Shown one piece after another: positions 16,301 to 21,711 of a stretch of 36,725 nt of DNA; position 1 is the first letter of the stretch; each line of letters opens with the position of its first letter. The stretch is from Candidatus Parabeggiatoa sp. nov. 2 (lineage in GTDB: Bacteria > Pseudomonadota > Gammaproteobacteria > Beggiatoales > Beggiatoaceae), in contig NBMI01000058.1 of assembly GCA_002085445.1 (NCBI GenBank), positions 1-36,725 on the forward strand, written 5' to 3'. The notes under the pieces were generated by a model, which searched no databases, was not told the origin of the DNA, and worked only from the letters and a program-made list of their open reading frames with translations. Made by a program: the position numbers and the translations under genes.

Positions 16301-17488
16301 TTGGTTGTCATGGAATTCGCGGATAAAGACGGTCAAGGCATTTTGATTAAAACCGTGGGTAAACGTCACCGCTTCAGCGGGGCGGCCATCAAAATAAGTC
16401 TCGTAATCGTGTTTTTCATAGGATAATTCAATATCAAACAGTTGCTGACGGTTTTGGGCGTACAGTCCGGCACTTCGAGTGATTTCACTCACGGGAAAGC
16501 GTTGATACCGATAGTTTTTTTGCAATTCCCCCCTAATTGCTTGAATCAAGTCGATAAAACTCAAATCCAAGCCAAAACGAAACCATGCCGGTGTGACACC
16601 CACAAACAGGCCCACCGTTTGCTTAAAGGCCGCGCTACTCCGATTCAGCGTGGGTAATCCAACGACCAAATCCTCTCGAGCACCGGTTCTGACAAAATAA
16701 CAATAGAGTGCGCCCAAAATGACGTGAAAGGTTGAGGCTTTATTTTCTTTGGCAAAGTCAATCAGTTGGTTATAAAATAGTCGCCTGATGTGCAAAATTG
16801 ACCGTTGGCTTGGGATGGTTTGGCCCGCAAATTGGGCTGTATAGCGGCGCACCATGAGGGCTTCTGGCACTTCGCGGTATTTATCCAGCCAGTAGTGTTT
16901 GGCTTTAGTGAATTTGTCCGAATCTAGGTAGGCCTTATCATTTTGAATAAAGTTTTGGTAAGAGTCATGTTTTTGTTCACCCAAGGATTGTCCGGTCGCC
17001 AGCGCGTTATAGGCCGCCGCAACACGCTGGACAATCAGGGAAATCGCCCAGCCATCGACACTGAGATGATGGTACTTTTTAAACCAGTAATAGCAATTGT
17101 CCGAGACTTTGCATAACGCAAACCGACATAAGAGTTCGTCGTAGAGCGGAAAAGGCTTGACAAACTCTTGCCGCATCCATTCAATTACTTGCTTTTGAGC
17201 ATTTTCTTTATCGGAAAAATCATGGTAGTCCAGTTTAAGATGGACATTTTCGGCAAAGGTTTGCGTGGGCCGACTTTCCCCGTCGTGAATGATGATGCGT
17301 AGCGCGTCATTTTCTTCAATGACTTGATTGAGGGCTTTTTCAAAAAGGTTGGGATCAATCGGCCCATCTATCCGCACATAGCCACCGATGTTGTATAGTG
17401 GCACGTTGGGGTGCAAGATTTGGTCAAACAAAATCTCTTTTTGAGTGGAAGTCAATGGATAATTCTTAATGGTTTGGTTTGAAGTCAC
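10340..17488 (-). CDS. Two-module non-ribosomal peptide synthetase C-A(Ser)-T-C-A-T-TE
   Basis: Likely start is the GTG at 17486-17488: AGAGGAAG lies 7 nt upstream, and the product then begins MTSNQTIKNYPLTSTQ. A GTG 30 bp earlier lacks a ribosome site. Residue numbers here count from that earlier start (2392 aa). C1 15-450 (HHLSVDG at 150). A1 470-975 (SGSTGRPKG at 629); pocket residues D673 V674 W677 H716 I741 S743 L767 V775 D776 K966 read DVWHISLVDK, close to the serine code of EntF. T1 Ser1023. C2 1080-1510 (HHIISDG at 1211), LCL-like. A2 1540-2035, code DVRHFALLAK, specificity unknown. T2 Ser2086. TE 2140-2392, with the usual GxSxG replaced by AYCGD (Cys2212), plus Asp2239 and His2366. 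C1 at the front implies a carrier-bound or acyl donor from elsewhere. No tailoring, transport or PPTase genes lie nearby. Product unknown. Confidence 0.93.
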   Translation of the reverse strand: MTSNQTIKNYPLTSTQKEILFDQILHPNVPLYNIGGYVRIDGPIDPNLFEKALNQVIEENDALRIIIHDGESRPTQTFAENVHLKLDYHDFSDKENAQKQVIEWMRQEFVKPFPLYDELLCRFALCKVSDNCYYWFKKYHHLSVDGWAISLIVQRVAAAYNALATGQSLGEQKHDSYQNFIQNDKAYLDSDKFTKAKHYWLDKYREVPEALMVRRYTAQFAGQTIPSQRSILHIRRLFYNQLIDFAKENKASTFHVILGALYCYFVRTGAREDLVVGLPTLNRSSAAFKQTVGLFVGVTPAWFRFGLDLSFIDLIQAIRGELQKNYRYQRFPVSEITRSAGLYAQNRQQLFDIELSYEKHDYETYFDGRPAEAVTFTHGFNQNALTVFIREFHDNQDVRVDFDYNVGFFDEDEIERIKTRFEFLLSEILRRPSVPIRELQLMPEAEYQKILVEFNDTKADYPRDKTIVDLFQEQVEKTQVNRAVVFEGQSLTYHELNFKANQLAHYLIEQRVSAETLVGICVERSLEMVIGLLGILKAGGAYVPLDPDYPAPRLQFMLEDSQVPVLLTQTHLIERLPLSTATTVVGLDREWATIAAYSGSNPQHRIRCPENLAYVIYTSGSTGRPKGAMNTHRGICNRLLWMQDAYQLTTADNVLQKTPFSFDVSVWEFFWPLMVGARLVVAKPGGHQEPAYLVKLITSQNLSTLHFVPSMLQAFVEEPELFQCSSLRRVICSGEALPFELMERFFARLPAVQLHNLYGPTEAAVDVTYWSCQPNSPLNQVPIGCPIANTQIYLLDSYNHPVPIGVPGELHIGGTGLARGYLNRPDLTGERFIPNPFSDDPNARLYKTGDLARYLPDGNLEYLGRIDNQVKIRGFRIELGEIEAVLGQHTKVRENAVVLQETSGADKRLVAYIGPHQRQVIENKELRHFLTERLPDYMVPSAFVTLKALPLTPNGKIDRRALSQLSVSHDHSTEQFVAPSTPEQELLAGIWADVLGVPRVGVFDNFFELGGHSLLATQVISRIRDTFSVELPLRVLFESPTVAALAEQLENRRRDEPLPPITPINRSQPLQLSFAQQRLWFLNQLEGPSATYNMPAALRLDGPLHQPALFSSLQTLVQRHDSLRTTFPTVNGTPVVQCSIDSLAFSVLSLQQLPIDKQPLEVQRLVNDEAIRPFNLETGPLFRATLLQLGANSHVLLLNMHHIISDGWSIGILVREWSVLYEAIVQGESSPLPPLPIQYVDFAHWQRQWLTGEVLEEQLAYWKRQLGGNLPMLPLPTDSPRTEVQSYQGARQSKVLSSHLTEALKTLSQQQNVTLFMTLLAAFKIILYRYTGSDDIIVGTPIASRNHVETEKMIGLFLNTLALRTDLSGNPSFRELLQRIREVALGAYAHQQIPFEKLVEELQPERHLNKHPVFDILFNFVNTPTSIALELPGLTLRSIDRHDLDSKFLMTLYVAEQDGVLNLQLVYQRAFFSVPRIRVLLTQFQCLLEQIVEAIDTPINAYSLVTPDSKSLLPDPRVVLSEPQYETVTRLFLSWVERTPTHSAVSQTPRTWSYRELADAAHAIARVLQTNGVEHQQVVAVFGPRCFGLIASMIGVWLSGGVLLTLDENLPTQRQQLMLMEAQAKYLLYLGEQPPEVKKIIPALTLISIAPDTGQPLDSAQGTEPLPVLTPNEAAYIFFTSGTTGIPKGVLGSHKGLSHFLNWQRQTFVVGPSDRCAQLTGLSFDVVLRDIFIPLTSGATLCLPTEGHDLNPTKILPWLELEQISLLHTVPSLAQSWLVNVPEGVSLQSLRWIFFAGEPLTDQLVRQWRKVFPQAGEIVNLYGPTETTLAKCYYPVPNDVLLGVQPLGYPLPESQALVLGKNHQLCGINEPGEIVVRTPFRSLGYLNAPAEKWSIFVKNPFRNDKQDMLYYTGDRGRYRPDGYLEILGRLDNQIKLRGIRIELEEIEMVLAQHPEVREAVVVVSEEREKQLLAYVVPKPEQAPTPNTLRHFMKNRLPDYMVPSAFVTLEALPLTPNGKINRRALSKDSVFRDQLSEEAFVAPRDTLELQLTQIWEDILNVRPIGVHDNFFELGGHSLLAITLLDRVEKNVGKGLSVRALFQAPTIAQLANILREKVKSVWCALEAIQPQGIRPPLFFIGSTNYARALAPVLGTNQPVYGLNIFGLQPADGTPLLDVKDIAKQYLEEIQTVQPKEPYLLCAYCGDARVAFEMAQQLHAEGHNVALLAFIDVIWQQPQPRPGDSIHYFWRSLLEFGPSYLLHRMQRRLKFLRQSLILSLSKLRKKHHQRQKNALPLELQHQLLIKKFFNALANYVPQPYPGQITLFYSHEWSLKHSSATTLGKFAENGVEVYEIPGYHDTLFVEPQVGMLGEQLKRCLDNATNS

Positions 17489-17661
17489 GTTTTTACTTCC
17501 TCTTAAAAGTCCGCCCACTATTTATTACTATATCAATAAGAAATAGTATTGGTAAGGGGGCAAAAACTTAATCGGGATTCTGCTCGAATTAAAGTTAAGT
17601 CAATTCGGGCGCATTTTTATTTTCCCGCTTTGCCCTGAAGGGGTAAAATGTGGGGTGATGA

Positions 17662-17702
17662 AAATAATTAATGATTAATGATTAATGATTAATGATTAAT
17701 GA
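17662..17702. repeat. Heptamer tandem repeat ATTAATG
   Basis: About five head-to-tail copies of the 7-bp unit, upstream of the NRPS start. Confidence 0.8.
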
Positions 17703-17975
17703 ATTAAATAATACTTAAATGGTTGTTTTTAAAAATAATTAAAATAAGCGGAATAAAAATTGGCTCAGGTTTTAGAACCCGTTGGAACCTCCTTTTCATC
17801 ACCCCAGGTAAAATGTGAATAGCCCATAAGAAACTTGGGGAAAAAAACGAACGCACCAAAACAACCCCTATTGGGGTTGACGCGTCTTCAGACGCTTTAC
17901 CACCGGTTCCACTCAAGTTATTCATCGGGGTTGACGCGTCTTCTTACGCAAAACCCACAGGTTCCACTAAAGCTA

Positions 17976-18100
17976 TACTGAACACTGTCATAAATTGAGC
18001 TTTTTTGTCATTTCGACTTAAGGAGAAATCTTATTGGATGGGCGACTTATGTATCGCTCAAAAAGCATGACAAAAGCGCAAATTGTGACGGTGCAAAGTA
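17976..18100. mobile_element. TATACTT-family MITE (125 bp)
   Basis: TACTGAACACTGTCATAAAT on the left and AATTGTGACGGTGCAAAGTA on the right are inverted repeats, and TA flanks both ends. The interior holds the TCATTTCGACTTAAGGAGAA unit that is amplified at 3577-3895. Confidence 0.7.
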
Positions 18101-18304
18101 TATTCACATTTTACCCCTTCGGGGTAAAGTGAGCGGGAAAATAGAAATGCGCCCGTCAATTCAATGAGTTAATTATTTTTGGCTTGAAATTCAAGATAAT
18201 ATCAAATCGGTGGCAAGAAATGAATTCTAGGCAAAAGTTTTCAAGCAAAAATTATGCCTAGAAGTGAGTTGTTAAATGACTCATTTTATAAATAATTCAA
18301 TCTA

Positions 18305-18419
18305 TACTGAGCATCGTCATCCTTAAGCTTTTTTGTCATGTCTTTTGAGCGAGAAATCTGTAAGTACCAATGGGATTTATCATCTCAAAGAAATGACAAA
18401 AGCGCAAATTTGTCAAGTA
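18305..18419. mobile_element. TATACTT-family MITE (115 bp)
   Basis: TACTGAGCATCGTCAT on the left and GACAAAAGCGCAAATTTGTC, AAGTA on the right, with flanking TA at both ends. It sits 200 bp from the copy at 17976-18100. Confidence 0.65.
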
Positions 18420-18434
18420 TACTTTTTCGCCTTT

Positions 18435-18465
18435 TCATTTTCACGGTTTTAAAGTACGTTCCATG
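18435..18465. repeat. TCATTTTCACGG...TACGTTCC motif
   Basis: A roughly 32-bp motif (TCATTTTCACGGTTTTAAAG, TACGTTCC) recurs at 20736-20771 and, less exactly, at 23809-23845 (TCATTTTCACGGATTTTTCG, then AAGTTCCGTATAAAC). All copies lie between genes; role unknown. Confidence 0.55.
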
Positions 18466-18482
18466 TACATTCATTCGGTAGT

Positions 18483-18510
18483 CATTACCAATTACCCATT
18501 ACCAATTACC
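18483..18510. repeat. Heptamer array overlapping a gene end
   Basis: Repeats of ATTACCA/ATTACCC. The array supplies the last codons and stop (Gly-Asn-Trp-stop) of the gene at 18499-19038. Confidence 0.75.
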
Positions 18511-19038
18511 GGCAAAGATATTTTGCCATGCTTGTAGCGCATTTTGATAGTGTTCTAATTTTCGGTATTGGGTTGACATGGGCATGGGTGGCGGCTGGAC
18601 GTTGAGATTTCGTGCCACGAGGTTTTTGGAAACGTTGATCCATATTTGTAGTGCTTGTTGATAATGCTCGAATTTCCTATATCGGGTAGGCATGGGCATC
18701 GGTGGCAGCCTAACGAGATGGGCTTCGACGGGATATGAATTACCCCGGCTTTGCGAACTTCCTACCCTTTCCCAGACTTTGAGTGCTTGTTGATATTGGT
18801 CAAAGTTGCGGTATTGGGTGGGCATGGGCATTGGTGGCAGTTGGACGTTGCTAGTCCGTGCCACGATTTTTTGGTAGACGTTTTCCCAGACTTTGAGTGC
18901 TTGTTGATATTGGTCAAAGTTGCGGTATTGGGTGGGCATGGGCATGGGTGTCAGATAGGCTATTGTGCCGCTGTGGGCATTGCCCATGTACAGAAGTGTG
19001 AGCAGTAAAATGAGGGTAATGGTGAGGTTTTTTGTCAT
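18499..19038 (-). CDS. Small secreted protein with four PMPMPTQYRxFxxYQQALxxW repeats
   Basis: The ATG at 19036-19038 is preceded by AAGGAG with good spacing, giving 179 residues. A signal peptide occupies about residues 1-23 (MTKNLTITLILLLTLLYMG). The mature protein is almost entirely four repeats starting near residues 31, 68, 112 and 150. Each has a Pro-Met-Pro-Met-Pro turn followed by YRNFDQYQQALKVWENV, a probable amphipathic helix ending in Trp. Linkers of 14-20 residues vary. The C-terminal GNW-stop is encoded by a heptamer repeat. I do not recognise the family. The regular aromatic/Gln pattern suggests a periplasmic or extracellular scaffold, but that is a guess. The gene is monocistronic, and palindromic repeats lie upstream. 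Confidence 0.7.
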   Translation of the reverse strand: MTKNLTITLILLLTLLYMGNAHSGTIAYLTPMPMPTQYRNFDQYQQALKVWENVYQKIVARTSNVQLPPMPMPTQYRNFDQYQQALKVWERVGSSQSRGNSYPVEAHLVRLPPMPMPTRYRKFEHYQQALQIWINVSKNLVARNLNVQPPPMPMSTQYRKLEHYQNALQAWQNIFAGNW

Positions 19039-19069
19039 AAGGCTTCTCCTTTGGGTGCATTTCAAGTCA

Positions 19070-19255
19070 ACCCTGAAGGGGGTGAATAGCCACAGGTGAA
19101 ACCTGTGGATGTGGTAAGTGTAACAGGGCCAGTTTTAACTTGGCACTGCCAAACACTTTCTGGCACTACTGCCAAACTCAAGTTTGGACTCCTGCCAAAC
19201 TCAAGTTTGGAGTCCTGGACTCCTGCCAAACTCAAGTTTGGACTCCTGACAGACT
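19070..19255. repeat. Stem-loop unit plus palindrome cluster CCAAACTCAAGTTTGG
   Basis: 19070-19112 is a single copy of the CCCTGAAGGG...CCACAGGTGAAACCTGTGG unit that is tandemly arrayed at 34583-34935. About three palindromic CCAAACTCAAGTTTGG units follow, up to the end of the monooxygenase gene. Confidence 0.75.
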
Positions 19256-19264
19256 ACTAGCTAC

Positions 19265-20605
19265 TTAAGAGAGGTATTGAGCAAGGCGTGGCAAGTCTCC
19301 TGTTGAGCCAGTCGCGTGTTGCATGATAATTTGTTTGATGGGCGCGGCTGCATCTGTGAAACGGAGTCCCGCGTTACGCGCCCTTATGAGTATGCCATTG
19401 CTGCTACCAAATAAGTGTTTAAAGCCTTCCATCGCTTTCAACGTGGCAAAATTATCGCCTTTGCGCCAACGCTCATAGCGGCGTAATTGTCGATAGCTAC
19501 CAAAATCACGGCCTCTGGTGTGGGCGTTTATGAGGATTTCACTCAAGGCTGCTGCATCAAGTAAGCCTAAATTGAGGCCTTGTCCTGCCAACGGCAAAAC
19601 GGTGTGGGCTGCGTCACCGACTAAAGCCAGCCTGGGTTGGACATAGTTGAGAACGTGGCGACTTTGTAGGGGAAAGGCCGCACGTTGACTGCTGTCTTTC
19701 ACGGCCCCCAGTTTGAAGGCAAAGGCTTTTTCGAGTTGTTGTTGAAAAGTGTCTTTTTCTAAGGCCATTAAGCGCTGTGCCAGCGGTGTGTCGATACTCC
19801 AGACAATGGAACTGGTATGTGCGTCTGTTAGTGGTAAAAAGGCTAACGGGCCGGTTGGTAAAAAGCGTTGCCAAGCGGTTTCTTGGTGAGGCTGGGCCGT
19901 TTGCACGGTGGCGACTATGGCTTGTTGTCCGTGATCGCGTCGCTTGTATTGGATGCCTGCATTGGTGCGGATAGAGGAGTTAGCGCCTTCGGCACCGATT
20001 AAGAGCCGGGTTGTCAGGCATTGTCCGTTGTCTAATTGTACCTGCATAGCGGTTTCGTCGGCCGTGAGATTGAAACTTTGTACTTTGGCGGGGCGGTAGC
20101 AGGTGAGATTTTCAAATTCGGCGAGTCGGGCTGTGAGGGCCGTTTGTATGACGTTTTGTTCAACAATATAGCCTAAAGTTGGTTCATTGAGCGCGGCACT
20201 GTTAAAATGAATTTTTCCGGGGCCGCCAGCATCCCAAACGTGCATTTCTCGAAAGAGGCTGACTCGTTGGGCGGTGATTTTTTCCCATACGCCCAAATTG
20301 GTAAAAATCCGTTCTGAGGCACGGGTGATGGCAAAGGTTCGTAAGTCGAATTTGTCTATTTGGCCCTGTTGCAAATCGAGTTCATTTGTTATTCCTTTTG
20401 GTAAAGGAGAGGCTAATTCATCTTTTCCCGGCTTTTGTAAATCTAATTCATTTATTCCCGGCTTTTGTAAATAGGGTGTTGGAGGGGGTTGTGGCTTGGC
20501 TTCGACAAGCACTATTCGCATACCGCCTTGCAATAAGGCACAGGCACAGGTGGCACCGACGAGGCCGCTGCCGACGATGAGTACATCACAATCTGGGGGC
20601 TGCAT
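19265..20605 (-). CDS. UbiH/UbiI/UbiF-type FAD-dependent monooxygenase
   Basis: A 446-residue flavoprotein hydroxylase of the UbiH/COQ6 family; these enzymes hydroxylate the ubiquinone ring at the membrane surface. The start is supported by AGGAAA upstream of the ATG. Seen: FAD dinucleotide motif GSGLVG at 12-17; family motif DLRTFAITRAS at 87-97; MHVWDAGGPGKIHF at 121-134; LGYIVEQNVIQTAL at 144-157; GAEGANSSIR at 204-213; and FAD-ribityl motif GDAAHTVLPLAGQGLNLG at 330-347. Residues 42-86, between the first beta-alpha-beta unit and DLRTF, are an extra low-complexity insert (LQKPGINELDLQKPGKDELA-like) not expected in the family, which is usually about 400 residues. Which ring position it acts on cannot be told from sequence alone. 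No ubi neighbour is present. Confidence 0.9.
   Translation of the reverse strand: MQPPDCDVLIVGSGLVGATCACALLQGGMRIVLVEAKPQPPPTPYLQKPGINELDLQKPGKDELASPLPKGITNELDLQQGQIDKFDLRTFAITRASERIFTNLGVWEKITAQRVSLFREMHVWDAGGPGKIHFNSAALNEPTLGYIVEQNVIQTALTARLAEFENLTCYRPAKVQSFNLTADETAMQVQLDNGQCLTTRLLIGAEGANSSIRTNAGIQYKRRDHGQQAIVATVQTAQPHQETAWQRFLPTGPLAFLPLTDAHTSSIVWSIDTPLAQRLMALEKDTFQQQLEKAFAFKLGAVKDSSQRAAFPLQSRHVLNYVQPRLALVGDAAHTVLPLAGQGLNLGLLDAAALSEILINAHTRGRDFGSYRQLRRYERWRKGDNFATLKAMEGFKHLFGSSNGILIRARNAGLRFTDAAAPIKQIIMQHATGSTGDLPRLAQYLS
20370..20474 (-). repeat. In-frame repeat insertion inside the monooxygenase gene
   Basis: Near-identical DNA units (AATTCATTTATTCCCGGCTT, TTGTAAATC) occur twice, at about 20415-20443 and 20446-20474, with a diverged third around 20385. 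They translate as (N/D)ELDLQKPG-type peptides, keep the frame, and account for the extra 45 residues. Confidence 0.75.
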
Positions 20606-20735
20606 TTTGCTTTCCTAAAATGATTTGTAACTATTTTATTTTATAGGTAAATAATGAGTACAACGACTGATAAAATATACTCATGAAAAATGAAGAGATT
20701 ACATAAGCAAGTCTATAATTTTACAGGGCCCTTCG

Positions 20736-20771
20736 TCATTTTCACGGATTTGAAGTACGTTCCGTATAAAC
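20736..20771. repeat. TCATTTTCACGGATTTGAAG motif, copy 2
   Basis: Copy of the motif at 18435-18465 (TCATTTTCACGGATTTGAAG, TACGTTCCGTATAAAC), in the gap between the divergent monooxygenase and methyltransferase-fragment genes. Confidence 0.55.
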
Positions 20772-20870
20772 AAATGGTGAGGATGGATCGGATTACTTTA
20801 TTCGTTTAGATCGATATTCGTTGTATTCAACATGTTGGCACGTTTGGGAAGTTAAGCGTTGCTAAAGAGT

Positions 20871-20960
20871 TATACTGCCCACTGGTATAAATTGCACTTT
20901 TGTAATAAAGAACGAATGTCAGGAAGCTTAAGTCGCTAAAGCGACTACTACGAACTAGGA
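20871..20960. repeat. Left half of a TATACTT MITE
   Basis: TATACTGCCCACTGGTATAA, ATTGCACTTTTGT matches the left terminus of the family. The AAGCTTAAGTCGCTAAAGCG interior matches the copy at 9997-10133. The right terminus is missing: the methyltransferase fragment begins where it would be. Confidence 0.6.
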
Positions 20961-20968
20961 GAAAGTGA

Positions 20969-21319
20969 TTGCCACTGAAAATTTCAGCAAACTTAGATGA
21001 TATTTTGCAAGATTTGTATGCCAATGTTTTGGGCGATTATTGGGATAGAGAAAGAAAACATCTGGACAATGCCTATCAAACTATTCCTTTTCCTTTTAAA
21101 ACTATTCCAACGCCTCGTTTCAGTATGCAGCTTGAATGGAATTTAGCTGAGTTGATGGGTTATTTGAATACCTGGTCGAGTGTGCAAAAATTTATAGTGG
21201 CGGAAAACTATAGTCCGTTGGAAAAAGTCGAAGCGGATTTGAAAAAGAGGTGGGGCGATAGCAAAGTGCCTAAAAAAATTGACTGGAATATTTATTTGAA
21301 AGTTGGGAAGGTGAATTAA
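20969..21319 (+). pseudogene. C-terminal fragment of a class I SAM methyltransferase
   Basis: Reads 116 residues from a TTG preceded by AGGAGA. Motifs typical of the C-terminus of small Crg1/TMT1-like SAM methyltransferases are all present in order: YANVLGDYWDRERKHLDNAY, IPFPF, FSMQLEWNLAELMGYLNTWS, VEADLKKRWGD, and a final YLKVGKV. The whole SAM-binding N-terminal half (about 130 residues with the GxGxG motif) is absent. The fragment abuts a broken MITE, so truncation by insertion and deletion is likely. It may be translated but cannot be catalytic. Confidence 0.75.
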
Positions 21320-21439
21320 AGGTGTAAAAATTGGGCGAAAACTTTGGAAAGCCCCTACAGCTCCTGAAAGCTAAGGTTTGGTAGGGGCATTCCAGCGCGA
21401 ATGCCCTTAATGGCATTGCCTTGTTTTCCCCTAGGTAAA

Positions 21440-21711
21440 ACCTGTGGCTATTGCCCCTTCGGGGTTGGAGCCTCTCAACCATTACCAAAACCCACAGGTT
21501 TCACAGTTTTAACTTGGCACTGCCAAACTAAAGTTTGGACGCCTGCCAAACTAAAGTTTGGACTCCTTTATGGGCACTGCCAAACTAAAGTTTGGACTCT
21601 CCTGCCAAACTAAAGTTTGGACTCCTTTATGGGCACTGCCAAACTAAAGTTTGGACTCCTGAACACTGATAACTGATAACTGATCACTGATCACAATTAC
21701 CAATTACCAAT
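21440..21711. repeat. Palindrome cluster and heptamer arrays downstream of the SH3b gene
   Basis: Contains a CCTGTGGCTATTGCCCCTTC-type stem-loop, five CCAAACTAAAGTTTGG palindromes at 21522-21660, TAACTGA-type heptamers at 21664-21691 (ATAACTGATAACTGATCACT), and ATTACCA heptamers at 21694-21711 that overlap the stop codon of the next gene. Confidence 0.8.

Larger units (their letters stand above)
17602..18160. repeat. 559-bp region bounded by about 50-bp inverted repeats
   Basis: The left arm (17602-17652: GGGCGCATTTTTATTTTCCC, GCTTTGCCCTGAAGGGGTAA, AATGTG) is an imperfect reverse complement of the right arm (18105-18160). Inside are an ATTAATG heptamer array, two GGGGTTGACGCGTCTTC direct repeats, and a TATACTT MITE. 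No ORF of credible character lies inside. It occupies the upstream region of the NRPS gene. Confidence 0.6.

Noticed and set aside
17489..17518. NRPS start at the upstream GTG (17518)
   Set aside because: The downstream GTG at 17488 has an AGAGGAAG site seven bases away and yields the usual short leader before the first condensation domain.
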